A stretch of DNA of 64,000 bases from Solidesulfovibrio carbinolicus (GTDB lineage Bacteria; Desulfobacterota; Desulfovibrionia; Desulfovibrionales; Desulfovibrionaceae). Shown in pieces: positions 45,832-54,486 of this stretch. How positions within the stretch are numbered: the first letter of the stretch is position 1; each line of letters opens with the position of its first letter. The stretch is taken from assembly GCF_004135975.1 (NCBI RefSeq), contig NZ_CP026538.1, positions 3,968,001 through 4,032,000 of the forward strand, in the 5' to 3' direction. The translations under genes were made by a program, and so were the position numbers. The notes under the pieces are model-generated. The model was not told where the DNA came from. It did not search any database and saw only the letters and a program-made list of their open reading frames with translations.

Positions 45832-47368
45832 CGACCGCGACGCGGTCCAGGCCGAGGTGGTCCTGGGCCGCACCACCTCCACCCCCTCGGCCGACGCCTG
45901 CCGCTTCGACGCGGTGGGCGAGCCTTTTACCCTGGTCATCTTCGGGGCCACCGGCGACCTTACCGCCCGGATGCTCCTGCCGGCCCTGACCGCGCTATGC
46001 GCCGGCGGCCATCTGCCCGACAACTTCGCCGTGGTCGGGGCCAGCCGCACGGAACTCACCGAAGAGGCCTTCCGGGAACGCATGGGCCAGGCCGCCAAGG
46101 AATTCGGCGACTGCGACGCAGCAGCCTGGGCCGCCATGGCCTCGCGGTTTACCTACAAACAGGTCCACTACGACGATCCGGCCTCGTTCACCGCCCTGGC
46201 CGGCTTCCTCGACGACCTGGCCAAGGAGCGCAACCTCGGTCCCAACCGCATTTTCTATCTGGCCGTGCCGCCCACGGTCTACGAGGACATCGCCGTCAAC
46301 CTGGCCGGGGCCGGCCTGGCCGAGGAAACCGGCGGCTATGCCCGGCTGGTCATCGAAAAGCCCTTCGGCCGCGACCTGGAAACGGCCAGGGTGCTGGAAA
46401 AAGCCCTGCACACCCGGTTCGCCGAGCACCAGATATTCCGCATCGACCACTATCTGGCCAAGGAAACCGTGCAGAACATCCTCATGCTGCGGTTCGCCAA
46501 CGCCATCTTCGAGCCGTTGTGGAACCGGCGCTACGTCAATTACGTGAGCATCCTGGCCGCCGAATCCATCGGCGTCGGCCACCGGGCCTCCTACTACGAC
46601 CACTTCGGCGTGTTGCGCGACATGTTCCAGAACCACATGATGCAGCTGCTGTCGCTGTGCGCCATCGAGGCCCCGTCATTGTTCGAAGCCGATCTGGTGC
46701 GCGACGAAAAAACCAAGGTGTTCCGAGCGCTGCGGCCGTTTAGCGACAACGATGTGGCCGAGCACTGCATTCTCGGCCAGTACGCCTCGGGCATGGTGGA
46801 CGGCAAACGCGCCCCGTCCTACCTCGACGAGGAAGGCGTGCCCGGCGACTCCACCACCCCGACCTTTGCCGCCATGCGCGTCCATCTCGACAACTGGCGC
46901 TGGCAGGGCGTGCCCTTCTACCTCATCTCGGGCAAGCGGCTGCCGGAAAAACGCACCGAAATCGCCGTGCAGTTCAAGCCCGTGCCCTTTTCCATGTTCC
47001 GGGGCATTTTTGGCGATCACATCGAGGCCAACCGGCTCATCCTGCGCATCCAGCCCGACGAGCAGGTCAGCCTGACCTTCCAGGCCAAGGCCCCCGGCCC
47101 CATGTGCCTGCGCTCGGTGACCATGAACTTCAACTACTACCAGGGCTACACCGGCGCGGCGCTCACTGCCTACGCCAAGGTGCTGCTCGACTGCATGCTC
47201 GGCGACCAGACGCTGTTCTGGCGCCAGGACGGGGTGGAACTGTGCTGGAAGTTCCTCACCCCCCTACTGGAAAAACCCTCGGCCGAGCGCCTGTTCCTCT
47301 ACAAATCCGGCACCTGGGGACCGCAGGAGGCCGGCCGGTTCTTCTCGGCCCACGGACTTGTGCCATGA
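45824..47368 (+). CDS. zwf: glucose-6-phosphate 1-dehydrogenase
   Basis: A 514-residue enzyme oxidising glucose 6-phosphate to 6-phosphogluconolactone. Visible are the cofactor motif GATGDLTARMLLPAL, substrate/catalytic RIDHYLAKETVQN, and EKPFGRDLETA. The start inside gnd is fixed by the overlap and by the family N-terminus. Overlaps pgl by four bases, completing a coupled oxidative pentose-phosphate operon. Confidence 0.96.
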   Translation: MTSDRDAVQAEVVLGRTTSTPSADACRFDAVGEPFTLVIFGATGDLTARMLLPALTALCAGGHLPDNFAVVGASRTELTEEAFRERMGQAAKEFGDCDAAAWAAMASRFTYKQVHYDDPASFTALAGFLDDLAKERNLGPNRIFYLAVPPTVYEDIAVNLAGAGLAEETGGYARLVIEKPFGRDLETARVLEKALHTRFAEHQIFRIDHYLAKETVQNILMLRFANAIFEPLWNRRYVNYVSILAAESIGVGHRASYYDHFGVLRDMFQNHMMQLLSLCAIEAPSLFEADLVRDEKTKVFRALRPFSDNDVAEHCILGQYASGMVDGKRAPSYLDEEGVPGDSTTPTFAAMRVHLDNWRWQGVPFYLISGKRLPEKRTEIAVQFKPVPFSMFRGIFGDHIEANRLILRIQPDEQVSLTFQAKAPGPMCLRSVTMNFNYYQGYTGAALTAYAKVLLDCMLGDQTLFWRQDGVELCWKFLTPLLEKPSAERLFLYKSGTWGPQEAGRFFSAHGLVP

Positions 47369-48081
47369 ACGCCCGGGTGCGCCGCTTCACCGACGTCGCC
47401 GCCCTGACCGAGGCGGCCTTCGCCTTCGTGGCCGAACGGGCCATGGAGGCGGTGGCCGCCCGGGGACAGTTCTCCCTGGCCCTGTCCGGCGGGAGCACGC
47501 CGCTGCCGCTGTACGCCGCCCTGGCCGAGCGGGGCCTGGGCATCGCCTGGAACGACGCGCTCCTTTTTTTCGGCGACGAGCGCCTTGTTCCCTGGGACGA
47601 CCCCGAAAACACCTTTGGCGTGGTGCGTCGCGTACTCTTTGACAAGATCACCGCGCCGGCCGCCAATATCCGGCCCATGCCCGTGCAGCTCACACCCCCC
47701 GAGGCGGCGGCCGCCGTCTACGAGGCCGAGCTGCGCGCCGCCCTCGGCCGGCCAAACGAGGCCGTGCCCCGCTTCGATCTGATCCTGCTCGGCATGGGAC
47801 CCGACGGCCATACCGCCTCGCTCTTTCCAGGCAGCCCCGTCCTTGGCGAAACCAAACGGCTGGTGGCCGCCGCGCCGCCGCCGACCACGGCCAAGCCGGC
47901 CGTGGCCCGCCTGACGTTCACCCTGCCGCTTATAAACGCCGCCCGCCGGGTGGCCTTCCTGGTCGCGGCCAAAGGCAAGGAAACGCCCCTGGCCCAAGCC
48001 CTGGCCGGCCCGGACCCGACCGTGCCGGCCTCGCTGGTGCAGCCGGAAAACGGCGTCGATTGGTTCGTGGCCGAGGGATAG
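47365..48081 (+). CDS. pgl: 6-phosphogluconolactonase
   Basis: A 238-residue enzyme hydrolysing 6-phosphogluconolactone. Motifs LALSGGSTPLPLYAAL, FFGDERLVPWDDPENTFG and LLGMGPDGHTASLFPG are those of the DevB/Pgl family. The start overlaps the zwf stop by ATGA. Last gene of the gnd-zwf-pgl run; repeat-rich DNA follows. Confidence 0.95.
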   Translation: MNARVRRFTDVAALTEAAFAFVAERAMEAVAARGQFSLALSGGSTPLPLYAALAERGLGIAWNDALLFFGDERLVPWDDPENTFGVVRRVLFDKITAPAANIRPMPVQLTPPEAAAAVYEAELRAALGRPNEAVPRFDLILLGMGPDGHTASLFPGSPVLGETKRLVAAAPPPTTAKPAVARLTFTLPLINAARRVAFLVAAKGKETPLAQALAGPDPTVPASLVQPENGVDWFVAEG

Positions 48082-48108
48082 GAGAAGAGAAAGAAGAGAA
48101 GAGAAGAT

Positions 48109-48147
48109 GCCTCCGGCGGCCGGGGGCCTGAGGCCCCCGGACCCCCC
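48109..48147. repeat. dispersed palindromic repeat, copy 3
   Basis: Identical 39-base inverse copy of 40744-40782 (GCCTCCGGCGGCC then a 9-bp G/C hairpin). Lies 27 bases beyond the pgl stop and could serve as a weak terminator. Confidence 0.75.
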
Positions 48148-48203
48148 AATTGGGGAAAGGGAGTGGGGGCTTTGGATGTTCGTTCGCGCTTCACGAAACC
48201 ACG

Positions 48204-48262
48204 CTATTTTGGGGCGCTTCGTGCCGCAGGCTCTGCCTGCAGCACGAAGCGCCCCAAAATAG
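48204..48262. repeat. long perfect inverted repeat, 21-base arms
   Basis: CTATTTTGGGGCGCTTCGTGC (48204-48224, shown as its first 20 bases plus C) pairs perfectly with 48242-48262; the loop GCAGG/CCTGC adds five further pairs. Located in the gap between pgl and a convergent gene; probably a strong hairpin or remnant of a small mobile repeat. Confidence 0.75.
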
Positions 48263-48265
48263 GGA

Positions 48266-48309
48266 GGGTCCGGGAGGGGGTTACCCCCTCCCGGCCGCCA
48301 AGGCATCTT
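48266..48309. repeat. dispersed palindromic repeat, copy 4 (diverged)
   Basis: GGTCCGGGAGGGGGTTACCC hairpin core followed by GGCCGCCAAGGCATCTT, matching the other copies except in the loop and one or two bases of the tail. Lies just beyond the stop of the convergent hypothetical gene. Confidence 0.6.
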
Positions 48310-48327
48310 TCTTTTCCCTCGCCCCCG

Positions 48328-48885
48328 TTACCCGAAATACGTCGAAGCCGCGCCGTTCATGTAGCTGTAGAAGAACTCGCCGGAAGAGGCGGAGCTTTGG
48401 ATCTGCTTGAGGTAGGCGGCGTAGCCGTTGGTGCGCACCAGGGACGCCGACTGGCTTGAGGTCATGGACGCCAGATCCGAGCTGGTCTTGGACAGGGCGG
48501 TGAAGGCTTCGGTCAGGGTCGGCACGTCGGTGAACAGCTTTTCGATGGCGGCCTTGTCCGGGTGGTCGCCGGAGACCGTCACCTTTCCGTCGGCCCCCTG
48601 GGTCAGGGTGATGGGGCGGCTGACGTCGATGTCCAGTTCCTCGAACTTGGCGGCCAGGGTCTTGGTGAACTGGGTCTGCAGCGCCTCGGTTTGCAGCTTG
48701 GCCTGGAGCACGGGGCTGATATAGGCGCTGTCGAGATTGAGATTTTGCGTGGCGGATTGGCCGGTTGTCGATGTCTTGGCGCTTGTGGCCGTGGTCGTGC
48801 CGGCGGTTTTGGCCTGGCCGTCGCTTAAGCCTGACCGGATGGTCAGCTGTCCGCTGAGCTTGTCGTAAGTGGTGTTGATGTCCAT
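48328..48885 (-). CDS. hypothetical Ser/Thr-rich protein
   Basis: A 185-residue protein of unknown family. It is rich in Thr, Ser and Ala, lacks cysteine, has no signal peptide, and contains a helical second half (VLQAKLQTEALQTQFTKTLAAKFEELDIDV). The N-terminal TTATSAKTSTTGQSATQN is low-complexity. The composition resembles exported appendage-associated or secretion-substrate proteins, but this is only a resemblance. Its ribosome site (GGGAG) lies inside the 3' arm of a perfect hairpin. Confidence 0.65.
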   Translation of the reverse strand: MDINTTYDKLSGQLTIRSGLSDGQAKTAGTTTATSAKTSTTGQSATQNLNLDSAYISPVLQAKLQTEALQTQFTKTLAAKFEELDIDVSRPITLTQGADGKVTVSGDHPDKAAIEKLFTDVPTLTEAFTALSKTSSDLASMTSSQSASLVRTNGYAAYLKQIQSSASSGEFFYSYMNGAASTYFG

Positions 48886-48891
48886 GGCACG

Positions 48892-48917
48892 CTCCCGGGG
48901 GACTGTTCCCCCGGGAG
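48892..48917 (-). promoter_or_regulatory. perfect hairpin covering the ribosome-binding site of the hypothetical gene
   Basis: CTCCCGGGGGA and its complement, 11-bp perfect stem with a four-base loop, ending six bases upstream of the ATG. The downstream arm on the minus strand contains GGGAG, the only ribosome-site candidate. It also lies 36 bases beyond the HD-GYP stop. Confidence 0.65.
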
Positions 48918-48953
48918 TTCATGCAAGGACGATGCCCGGCAAGGCTTGCCGAC

Positions 48954-50156
48954 TCAACCCGCCGTCGGGCAGAGGAATTCCAACGGATCAATGCCGTGGC
49001 GGGCCGGGTCCACCACCTCGATAATGGGTGATTTGCCGGCGGCGTCAGGCTTGGCCACGATCTTGCGGGGCGTCAGGCGCGCCATGGCCGGACCGAAGAC
49101 CAGGAGTAGCTCCGGAAAAAGCGGCCGGCCGGGATTGGACTTGCTGACAAAGGCATGGTGGCCGCTGGCCAGGCGTACGAAGCTGCCAACCGGATAGGGT
49201 CCCATGAACTTGATGAAACGCTCGACAAGCCCCGGCGGATAGTCGCGCTCCCGCATCCCGTAGAGCACGCCCAGGGCCTTGGTGGGCAGGATGCCGTCCT
49301 TGTAGGCCCGCCTGGAGGTCAGGGCGTCGAACACGTCGGCCACGCCGATGATGCGGCCGTATGGATGCACGTCCTCGCCGGCAAGGCCGTGAGGGTAACC
49401 CGTGCCGCCCCACTTCTCATGGTGTTCGGCCACGCCGCGCAGCACCGCCTCGGGCAGTCCCCGGCCCTCAAGAATCTGGCGGCCGTAGCCTGGATGGTTT
49501 TTGACTTGCTCGAATTCCCCGGGCGAGAGCCGGGCCGGCTTGTTGAGAATGGCGTCGGGCACGCCGGTCTTGCCGATGTCGTGAAAAAGCCCGGCCAGCC
49601 CCAGGTCGCGCAGCCCCAGGGTGTCGAGGCCAAGGGCCGTGCCGAAGGCCACGGACAGCGCGGCCACGTTGACCCCGTGGGTGAAGGTGTAGGCGTCATG
49701 CCGGCGCAGCTTGCACAGGGCGACAAGCGCGTCGGGATTGCGCACGGCGCTGGCGATGACGTCATCGACGAGACTCGTCGGTTCGTCCATGTCCAGTTCG
49801 CCGCCGGCCTTAACCGTCTCCAACACGTTGCGGGCGATGCACAGGCAGTCCTGGTAGACGGCCGTGGCCGCCACAAGCTCCTCTTCCAGGGGCACGGCCG
49901 GCTCGGCCGCACGGTCGGTCTCCCGGGCCAGCAGCTCGGCCAGGGTCGGTTCGGCCGACCGCCCCTGGGCATAGGTCCCGCGTTCGGTGTCGATGAAGGC
50001 TTCGGTGTAGCCGGCTTCGGCGATCTCGCGCACGGCGGCCAGACTCTTGATTTCACCTTCTTGACCAAAAAGATAGGGATGTTCCAACCAGGACAGGCCG
50101 GAATCGACGACAAACATGCCGGGCGAAAGCTCGGCGACGGATATTTTCCGCAGCAT
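48954..50156 (-). CDS. HD-GYP cyclic-di-GMP phosphodiesterase
   Basis: A 400-residue protein. The N-terminal 140 residues resemble DUF3391; the HD-GYP domain begins near 150, with metal motif HDIGKTGVPDAIL, HH in AEHHEKWGGTGYPHGL, and RIIGVADVFDALTSRRAYKD. No membrane segment. It should degrade cyclic-di-GMP, complementing the GGDEF-EAL protein at 29 kb. Monocistronic or cotranscribed with the hypothetical gene downstream. Confidence 0.9.
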   Translation of the reverse strand: MLRKISVAELSPGMFVVDSGLSWLEHPYLFGQEGEIKSLAAVREIAEAGYTEAFIDTERGTYAQGRSAEPTLAELLARETDRAAEPAVPLEEELVAATAVYQDCLCIARNVLETVKAGGELDMDEPTSLVDDVIASAVRNPDALVALCKLRRHDAYTFTHGVNVAALSVAFGTALGLDTLGLRDLGLAGLFHDIGKTGVPDAILNKPARLSPGEFEQVKNHPGYGRQILEGRGLPEAVLRGVAEHHEKWGGTGYPHGLAGEDVHPYGRIIGVADVFDALTSRRAYKDGILPTKALGVLYGMRERDYPPGLVERFIKFMGPYPVGSFVRLASGHHAFVSKSNPGRPLFPELLLVFGPAMARLTPRKIVAKPDAAGKSPIIEVVDPARHGIDPLEFLCPTAG

Positions 50157-50504
50157 GACCGTCCACTACAGGCAACGCGCGGTGGCGAAGACATTCGCCG
50201 TGCTGCTTTACGCCGCTGCCGGTGCTAAGAATGCCGTTAATACACAGAGAGCAAAGGATTGGCCGATACGTATCCTTAACACGACCCTAGGAAAGCGACC
50301 AACACCTATAGACTATGCTGTTCCTACAGGCCATTTCACTTGAGATGCCAGACGCCGCCCGCAAACGAACTTCGCCGACAATTCCAATATAGTCATGCAA
50401 TAAACATTTGCAAAAGACAAGTCTCTCAAAAGAGCAGTCAAAGGGGAAAGGCCGCCCCGCCGAGAGGACGACGGGGCGGAGGAAGGATCGAAACCCGGGG
50501 TGGC
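50157..50504. other. 348-base gap; one terminator-like hairpin, no gene
   Basis: Only a hairpin is recognisable: CCGCCCCG/CGGGGCGG (50452-50479), just beyond the stop of the lipoprotein gene and followed on the minus strand by CTTTCCCCTTTGAC. The remainder is AT-rich leader of the HD-GYP gene without a clear promoter match. Confidence 0.5.
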
Positions 50505-51182
50505 CTACTGGGCCGGAGCCGGAATGGTCAGCGTCTTGCCGAGCTGCAGTTGATCGGCGTTTTTCATGGCGTTGGCCTCCATGATGGCTTGGGCCGAAAC
50601 GCCATACTTCTTGGCCAGGCGCGTGAGGGTATCGCCGCGCACCACGGTGTGGGTCGCGCCGCCGGCTGCGACCGGCTTATCTGCACCAACGGCCGGCTTG
50701 GCCGCCGGGGCGGCCGAGGGCGCGGAGACCGGAGCCGGCGGTTCGGCCACCACGGTCTCCACGGTTTCGGCAGCCGCAGGAGCCGAAGCGGCCGGCGGCG
50801 CGGCCGGGGCCGGTTCGACCGCTGGAGCGGTCGGGGCAGGCTCGGCGGCCTTGGCCGGAGCGGCCGGTTTGGACGTCTGGGCATCGGCTGGTTTGGCCGC
50901 CGGGGCAGCCGGAGCGGTAGTGGCATCAAGCTTCTTGCCGCTTGCCCGGGCTTCGCGGAATCGACCGTACTCCTGGTCGCTGAGCGTTCCGTTGCCGTCG
51001 GCGTCGGCGGCCAGGAACTCCTCGACGGTAAGATCCGGGAAGACGACGATCAACTCTTCGAAGATGACCCGGCCGTCCTTGTTGTAATCCACTTTGGGAA
51101 ATCCCGTGGGATCTTCCTTGCTGCAGCCGGCCAGGGCAAGCCCGGCCGCCAGAACCATCGTCGTGGCAATACGCGACTTCAT
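50505..51182 (-). CDS. lipoprotein with EF-hands, Ala/Pro linker and LysM domain
   Basis: A 225-residue secreted lipoprotein: lipobox LALAGC puts the lipidated cysteine at residue 20. Two EF-hand-like loops follow, DYNKDGRVIFEE and DADGNGTLSDQEY, then a long Ala/Pro/Val linker (about 75-170), then a C-terminal LysM domain (THTVVRGDTLTRLAKKYGVSAQAIMEANAM). It should sit in the outer or inner membrane, bind calcium and hold peptidoglycan. It overlaps a phosphatase gene by four bases. Confidence 0.88.
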   Translation of the reverse strand: MKSRIATTMVLAAGLALAGCSKEDPTGFPKVDYNKDGRVIFEELIVVFPDLTVEEFLAADADGNGTLSDQEYGRFREARASGKKLDATTAPAAPAAKPADAQTSKPAAPAKAAEPAPTAPAVEPAPAAPPAASAPAAAETVETVVAEPPAPVSAPSAAPAAKPAVGADKPVAAGGATHTVVRGDTLTRLAKKYGVSAQAIMEANAMKNADQLQLGKTLTIPAPAQ

Positions 51183-52540
51183 GCCGCCTCCGTGTGTTTC
51201 GTCTTCGCCCAGGCCTTGACCACAACCAACGTCACGTCGTCGCGGCTGGGTTCGCCCTGGCGGAAGGCTTCCAGATCGGCCAGCGCCTCGCGGGCGACGC
51301 CGGCCGCGTCCAGGGACGCAGCCCGGCGCAGGGCGTGGCGCAACCGGGTTTTGCCGTACATCTCGCCGTTCGCGCCCCGGGCCTCCCAGATGCCGTCGGT
51401 GCCCAGGGCCAGCACGGCCCCTGGCGGCAGGCCCTTGACCAGATTCTCTTCATAGCGCCAGTCGCCGTCGATGCCCAGGGGGATACCCCGGCCGCCGAGT
51501 TCCTGAAACTCGTCCGTGGCCGGATCGTAGAGCAAAGCCGGATCGTGGCCGGCCCGCACATAGCGCAACGCGCCGGTTTCCGGGCACAGCTCCAGCAGAA
51601 ACAGGGTAATGAACCGGCCGGAGACGCCCATGTCCTCGGCCAGCAACCGGTTGACGTCGCCGACGATGGCGGCCGGACCGCCCGGGGACAGCAGGCGCGA
51701 GCGCAAAAAGGCCCGTACGCTGGCCATGAGCAGGGCGGCCTGGATGCCATGGCCGGTGACGTCGCCCACGGCCACCAGAAAATGCCGCTCCCCATGTTCG
51801 CCTGGGCGCATGAGGTAGTCGTAATAATCGCCGCCGGTGGCGTCGCAGGGCCGGCTCACCCCGGCCACGTCGAAGCCGGCCAGGGCCGGCGCGCCCTTGG
51901 GCCAAAAGCCTTGCTGGACGCTGGCCGCCACCTCCATGTCGAAATCCATGCGCTGTTTGGCCAGGGCCTCGCCGTGCAGGCGCGCGTTGACAATGGCCAC
52001 GGCGGCCTGGGCGGCCAGCAGGGAAAAGGTCTCCAGATCGTCGGGGCCAAACTCCCCGCCGCCGGCCTTGTTGATGCACTGCACCACGCCGATGACCCGT
52101 TCGCGGTACGTCAGCGGCACGCACAGCATGGAGCGGGTGCGATAGCCGGTTTGGCGGTCCACCTCGCGGTTAAAGCGTGGATCGGCATAGGCGTCGGCCA
52201 ACAGCACGGGCTCGCCGGACGCGGCCACCCAGCCGGCCACGCCCTGGCCCGGAGCCAGGCGGAACCCGGACCGAAGCGGCAGGCAGGCCGGGCCCTGGGC
52301 CACGGTGAAGACCAGCTCGCCCTGACCAGGGCCTGGCGTGTCGTCCACCAAGAGCAGGCTGGCCGCCTCGGCGCATAGGGCCTGGCGCGAGGTGGTCATG
52401 ATGCGCTCAAGCACTTCGGAAAGATCCAGGGATTCGGCCACGAGCCGCGACAGGGCGAAACACCGCCGCAGCCCATCGATCTTGCGCGACAGGCTGACAG
52501 CGTCCCCGGCCTCGGCGGGCATGGCGTCCGTCGATGTCAT
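51179..52540 (-). CDS. GAF-SpoIIE serine phosphatase
   Basis: A 453-residue cytoplasmic signalling protein: a GAF domain (about 30-180) and a PP2C/SpoIIE phosphatase domain (about 205-445) with the metal-site motifs GGDYYDYL, GDVTGHGIQAALLMA and ALGTDGIWEARG. It should dephosphorylate a serine-phosphorylated anti-sigma-factor antagonist (family knowledge); no such partner is nearby. Overlaps the LysM lipoprotein gene by ATGA. Confidence 0.92.
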   Translation of the reverse strand: MTSTDAMPAEAGDAVSLSRKIDGLRRCFALSRLVAESLDLSEVLERIMTTSRQALCAEAASLLLVDDTPGPGQGELVFTVAQGPACLPLRSGFRLAPGQGVAGWVAASGEPVLLADAYADPRFNREVDRQTGYRTRSMLCVPLTYRERVIGVVQCINKAGGGEFGPDDLETFSLLAAQAAVAIVNARLHGEALAKQRMDFDMEVAASVQQGFWPKGAPALAGFDVAGVSRPCDATGGDYYDYLMRPGEHGERHFLVAVGDVTGHGIQAALLMASVRAFLRSRLLSPGGPAAIVGDVNRLLAEDMGVSGRFITLFLLELCPETGALRYVRAGHDPALLYDPATDEFQELGGRGIPLGIDGDWRYEENLVKGLPPGAVLALGTDGIWEARGANGEMYGKTRLRHALRRAASLDAAGVAREALADLEAFRQGEPSRDDVTLVVVKAWAKTKHTEAA

Positions 52541-52621
52541 GGCCCCATGCTACAACAAATCGCCGCGAGGGCAAAGCCGCGCGGCGAGAGGTCGTGGGAA
52601 ATAGCTGCTTCCTGGGAAAAA

Positions 52622-53971
52622 CTAGACCGAGGGGCTGTCCAGCAGTGCTATGGCCGTGGTCTTTTCGTCCTGGAACCGCGACAAGACGGCTTCACGGATA
52701 CGCTTGTTGTGGCGGAAAAACTGTTGCCCCCGGACGCGGTAGACCTCTTCGATGACCGCCTTGTCAAAATCCTGACCCGGCGGCATGGCCTCGGCTTTTT
52801 CGATGGCCTGGGTAAAAATGCGCTCGGCTCCGCCCGGGCCGTGCTGCACGGCCGTGCTCCACAAGACTTCGCGCAGGGCGTAGGAGCGCTTGGTGACATC
52901 CACGCCCGTGGTCAGCACAATGGACTTGGCGGCCGGCGAGTAATTGTTGGAGCGGATAAACTCATGCTGCAAGGCCTCGAAACGCCTGGGGTCCGAGGCG
53001 GCCACGGTCTTCCAGGCGGCCGGCATCCGCCCGGAACGCCCGCCGGTGTCGGCCGGACCGGCCGACCGCAGCTTGCCCGCGATGTCCGGAGCCTTGTCGT
53101 CGAGGAAGCGCAGGAAATAGTCCATGGTGCCGGTCTTGGAAGCAATCTGGTACTGGCCGTAGGAGGTGCCGCCCCGGCTGTCGTAGCCGATGTAGTCGAT
53201 CTCGGAATTGGATTCGTACTGGGCGGACAGCCGGCCGGCCTTGTGCTCCAGGGTCGAGGGCAGCACCTTGCGGGAGACGGCGGCCGTTTCCTTGGCCTGT
53301 TCCACCCGGGTCGTCTCGGCCAGGATGTTTTCCGCGCCGGCAACAGCCAGCAGCAGCTCTTCCTCGCGCTTGGTGAAACCGCCCCGCCCCGAAGCCTGGT
53401 TGACCCGGCCCAGGTGGCCGAGGTCGTCGGGGTGGCGGGCCGCAGCGCTGACGGCCATGCGCACGGCCGACTTGTCAACGGCCCGACGGATGCTTGATCC
53501 GCCGGCATCGGCCCCAGCGGCGGCCGACGCTCCCGAAGAAGAGGTCGGCGCGGACGTCTGGCCAGCGGAGGCCTGTTCCATGGCCATGCGCGACAGCGTG
53601 GCCAGGGCGCTGCCCTGGAAGCTGGCCATGCCCTGGCTCAATCCCGGACTGAGTCCCGGGTTTTTGCCCGGGTTCATGCCCTGCTCCATGGCCGTCAAAG
53701 CCTTGGCGTCAGTCTGGTAGCCCAGCATGGACAACGCCGCGTCCCGACCCGTGCCTTCGCCCGAGGACAACATCTCCAGGCCGGTGATCATATTTTCCTT
53801 GGGAATCGACAACTTGCTGTTCTTGCCGACTTCCCCGTTGATCCCGTACCCGCTTTGCAGCATATTTTGGAAAAGTTTGGGATCAAGCCTGGCCTTGCCC
53901 GATCCCGGCGTACTTGCAGCCGCTTTCTTCAGGAAATCCTGAGCGGTAGTGTTGGTTGTCGCTATGGCCAT
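52622..53971 (-). CDS. protein with C-terminal lysozyme-like domain
   Basis: A 449-residue protein. The N-terminal half is unclassified and contains a short Pro/Gly repeat (NPGKNPGLSPGLSQG). Residues from about 255 (YESNSEIDYIGYDSRGGTSYGQYQIAS) to the end resemble the lysozyme-like domain of phage tail and secretion-associated peptidoglycan hydrolases, E in YESNS being the likely catalytic acid. No signal peptide. The ATG at 53971 is chosen over an upstream TTG. An exported or phage-like hydrolase is possible. Confidence 0.7.
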   Translation of the reverse strand: MAIATTNTTAQDFLKKAAASTPGSGKARLDPKLFQNMLQSGYGINGEVGKNSKLSIPKENMITGLEMLSSGEGTGRDAALSMLGYQTDAKALTAMEQGMNPGKNPGLSPGLSQGMASFQGSALATLSRMAMEQASAGQTSAPTSSSGASAAAGADAGGSSIRRAVDKSAVRMAVSAAARHPDDLGHLGRVNQASGRGGFTKREEELLLAVAGAENILAETTRVEQAKETAAVSRKVLPSTLEHKAGRLSAQYESNSEIDYIGYDSRGGTSYGQYQIASKTGTMDYFLRFLDDKAPDIAGKLRSAGPADTGGRSGRMPAAWKTVAASDPRRFEALQHEFIRSNNYSPAAKSIVLTTGVDVTKRSYALREVLWSTAVQHGPGGAERIFTQAIEKAEAMPPGQDFDKAVIEEVYRVRGQQFFRHNKRIREAVLSRFQDEKTTAIALLDSPSV

Positions 53972-54049
53972 GGCGCTATCCCGTGGTTCGATCAATCCGT
54001 TGACGCGATCGGGTTATTGCAACCCTTGTGCCGACGAACCGGAGCCCTC

Positions 54050-54328
54050 GTGGAAAACAGCCACCGTTTCTTTCGCAACGCCGCCTGCCGGTATTTCCCC
54101 TGCCACCCCGGGGCCGATCCCGAGGCCTTCAACTGTCTGTTCTGTTTTTGTCCGCTGTATTTCTTGGAAAACTGCGGCGGCGACCATGAGATGATCAAAG
54201 GGATAAAGGACTGTACGCCCTGCCTGCGGCCGCATCGGCCCGAGGGGTATGACGAGATCCTGGCGCGGTTGCGCGAGGAGGCGGCGGCGCGGCGGGAGGC
54301 GGCGGTTGTGAGCGACGGGAGCGCTTGA
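54050..54328 (+). CDS. cysteine-rich small-domain protein (PF04071-like)
   Basis: A 92-residue protein. Residues NSHRFFRNAACRYFPCHPG, NCLFCFCPLYFLENCGG and KDCTPCLRPH give eight cysteines in the order of the cysteine-rich small domain that probably binds zinc or an iron-sulfur cluster. The start is a GTG at 54050 with GGAG just upstream; a longer frame is open but overlaps the divergent gene. Similar proteins occur in anaerobes near cobalamin or nickel genes; no such context here. Confidence 0.75.
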   Translation: MENSHRFFRNAACRYFPCHPGADPEAFNCLFCFCPLYFLENCGGDHEMIKGIKDCTPCLRPHRPEGYDEILARLREEAAARREAAVVSDGSA

Positions 54329-54433
54329 CCGTCAGGAAACCAGTTGTCCGGTCTTTAGCCTAAATGGTGCGATATAGCTGACAGCCATTTTGCCGACGGT
54401 TCACCGACATGTGTTGAACTAGACTACAAGCGC

Positions 54434-54462
54434 AAAAAAAGGGAGGCCCCAAAGGGCCTCCC
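54434..54462 (-). terminator. intrinsic terminator of the qmo operon
   Basis: Perfect GGGAGGCCC/GGGCCTCCC stem with a four-base loop, followed on the minus strand by TTTTTTT. Located 24 bases beyond the qmoD stop. Confidence 0.88.
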
Positions 54463-54486
54463 TGTCAATCGACCGGAGCCGATTTT

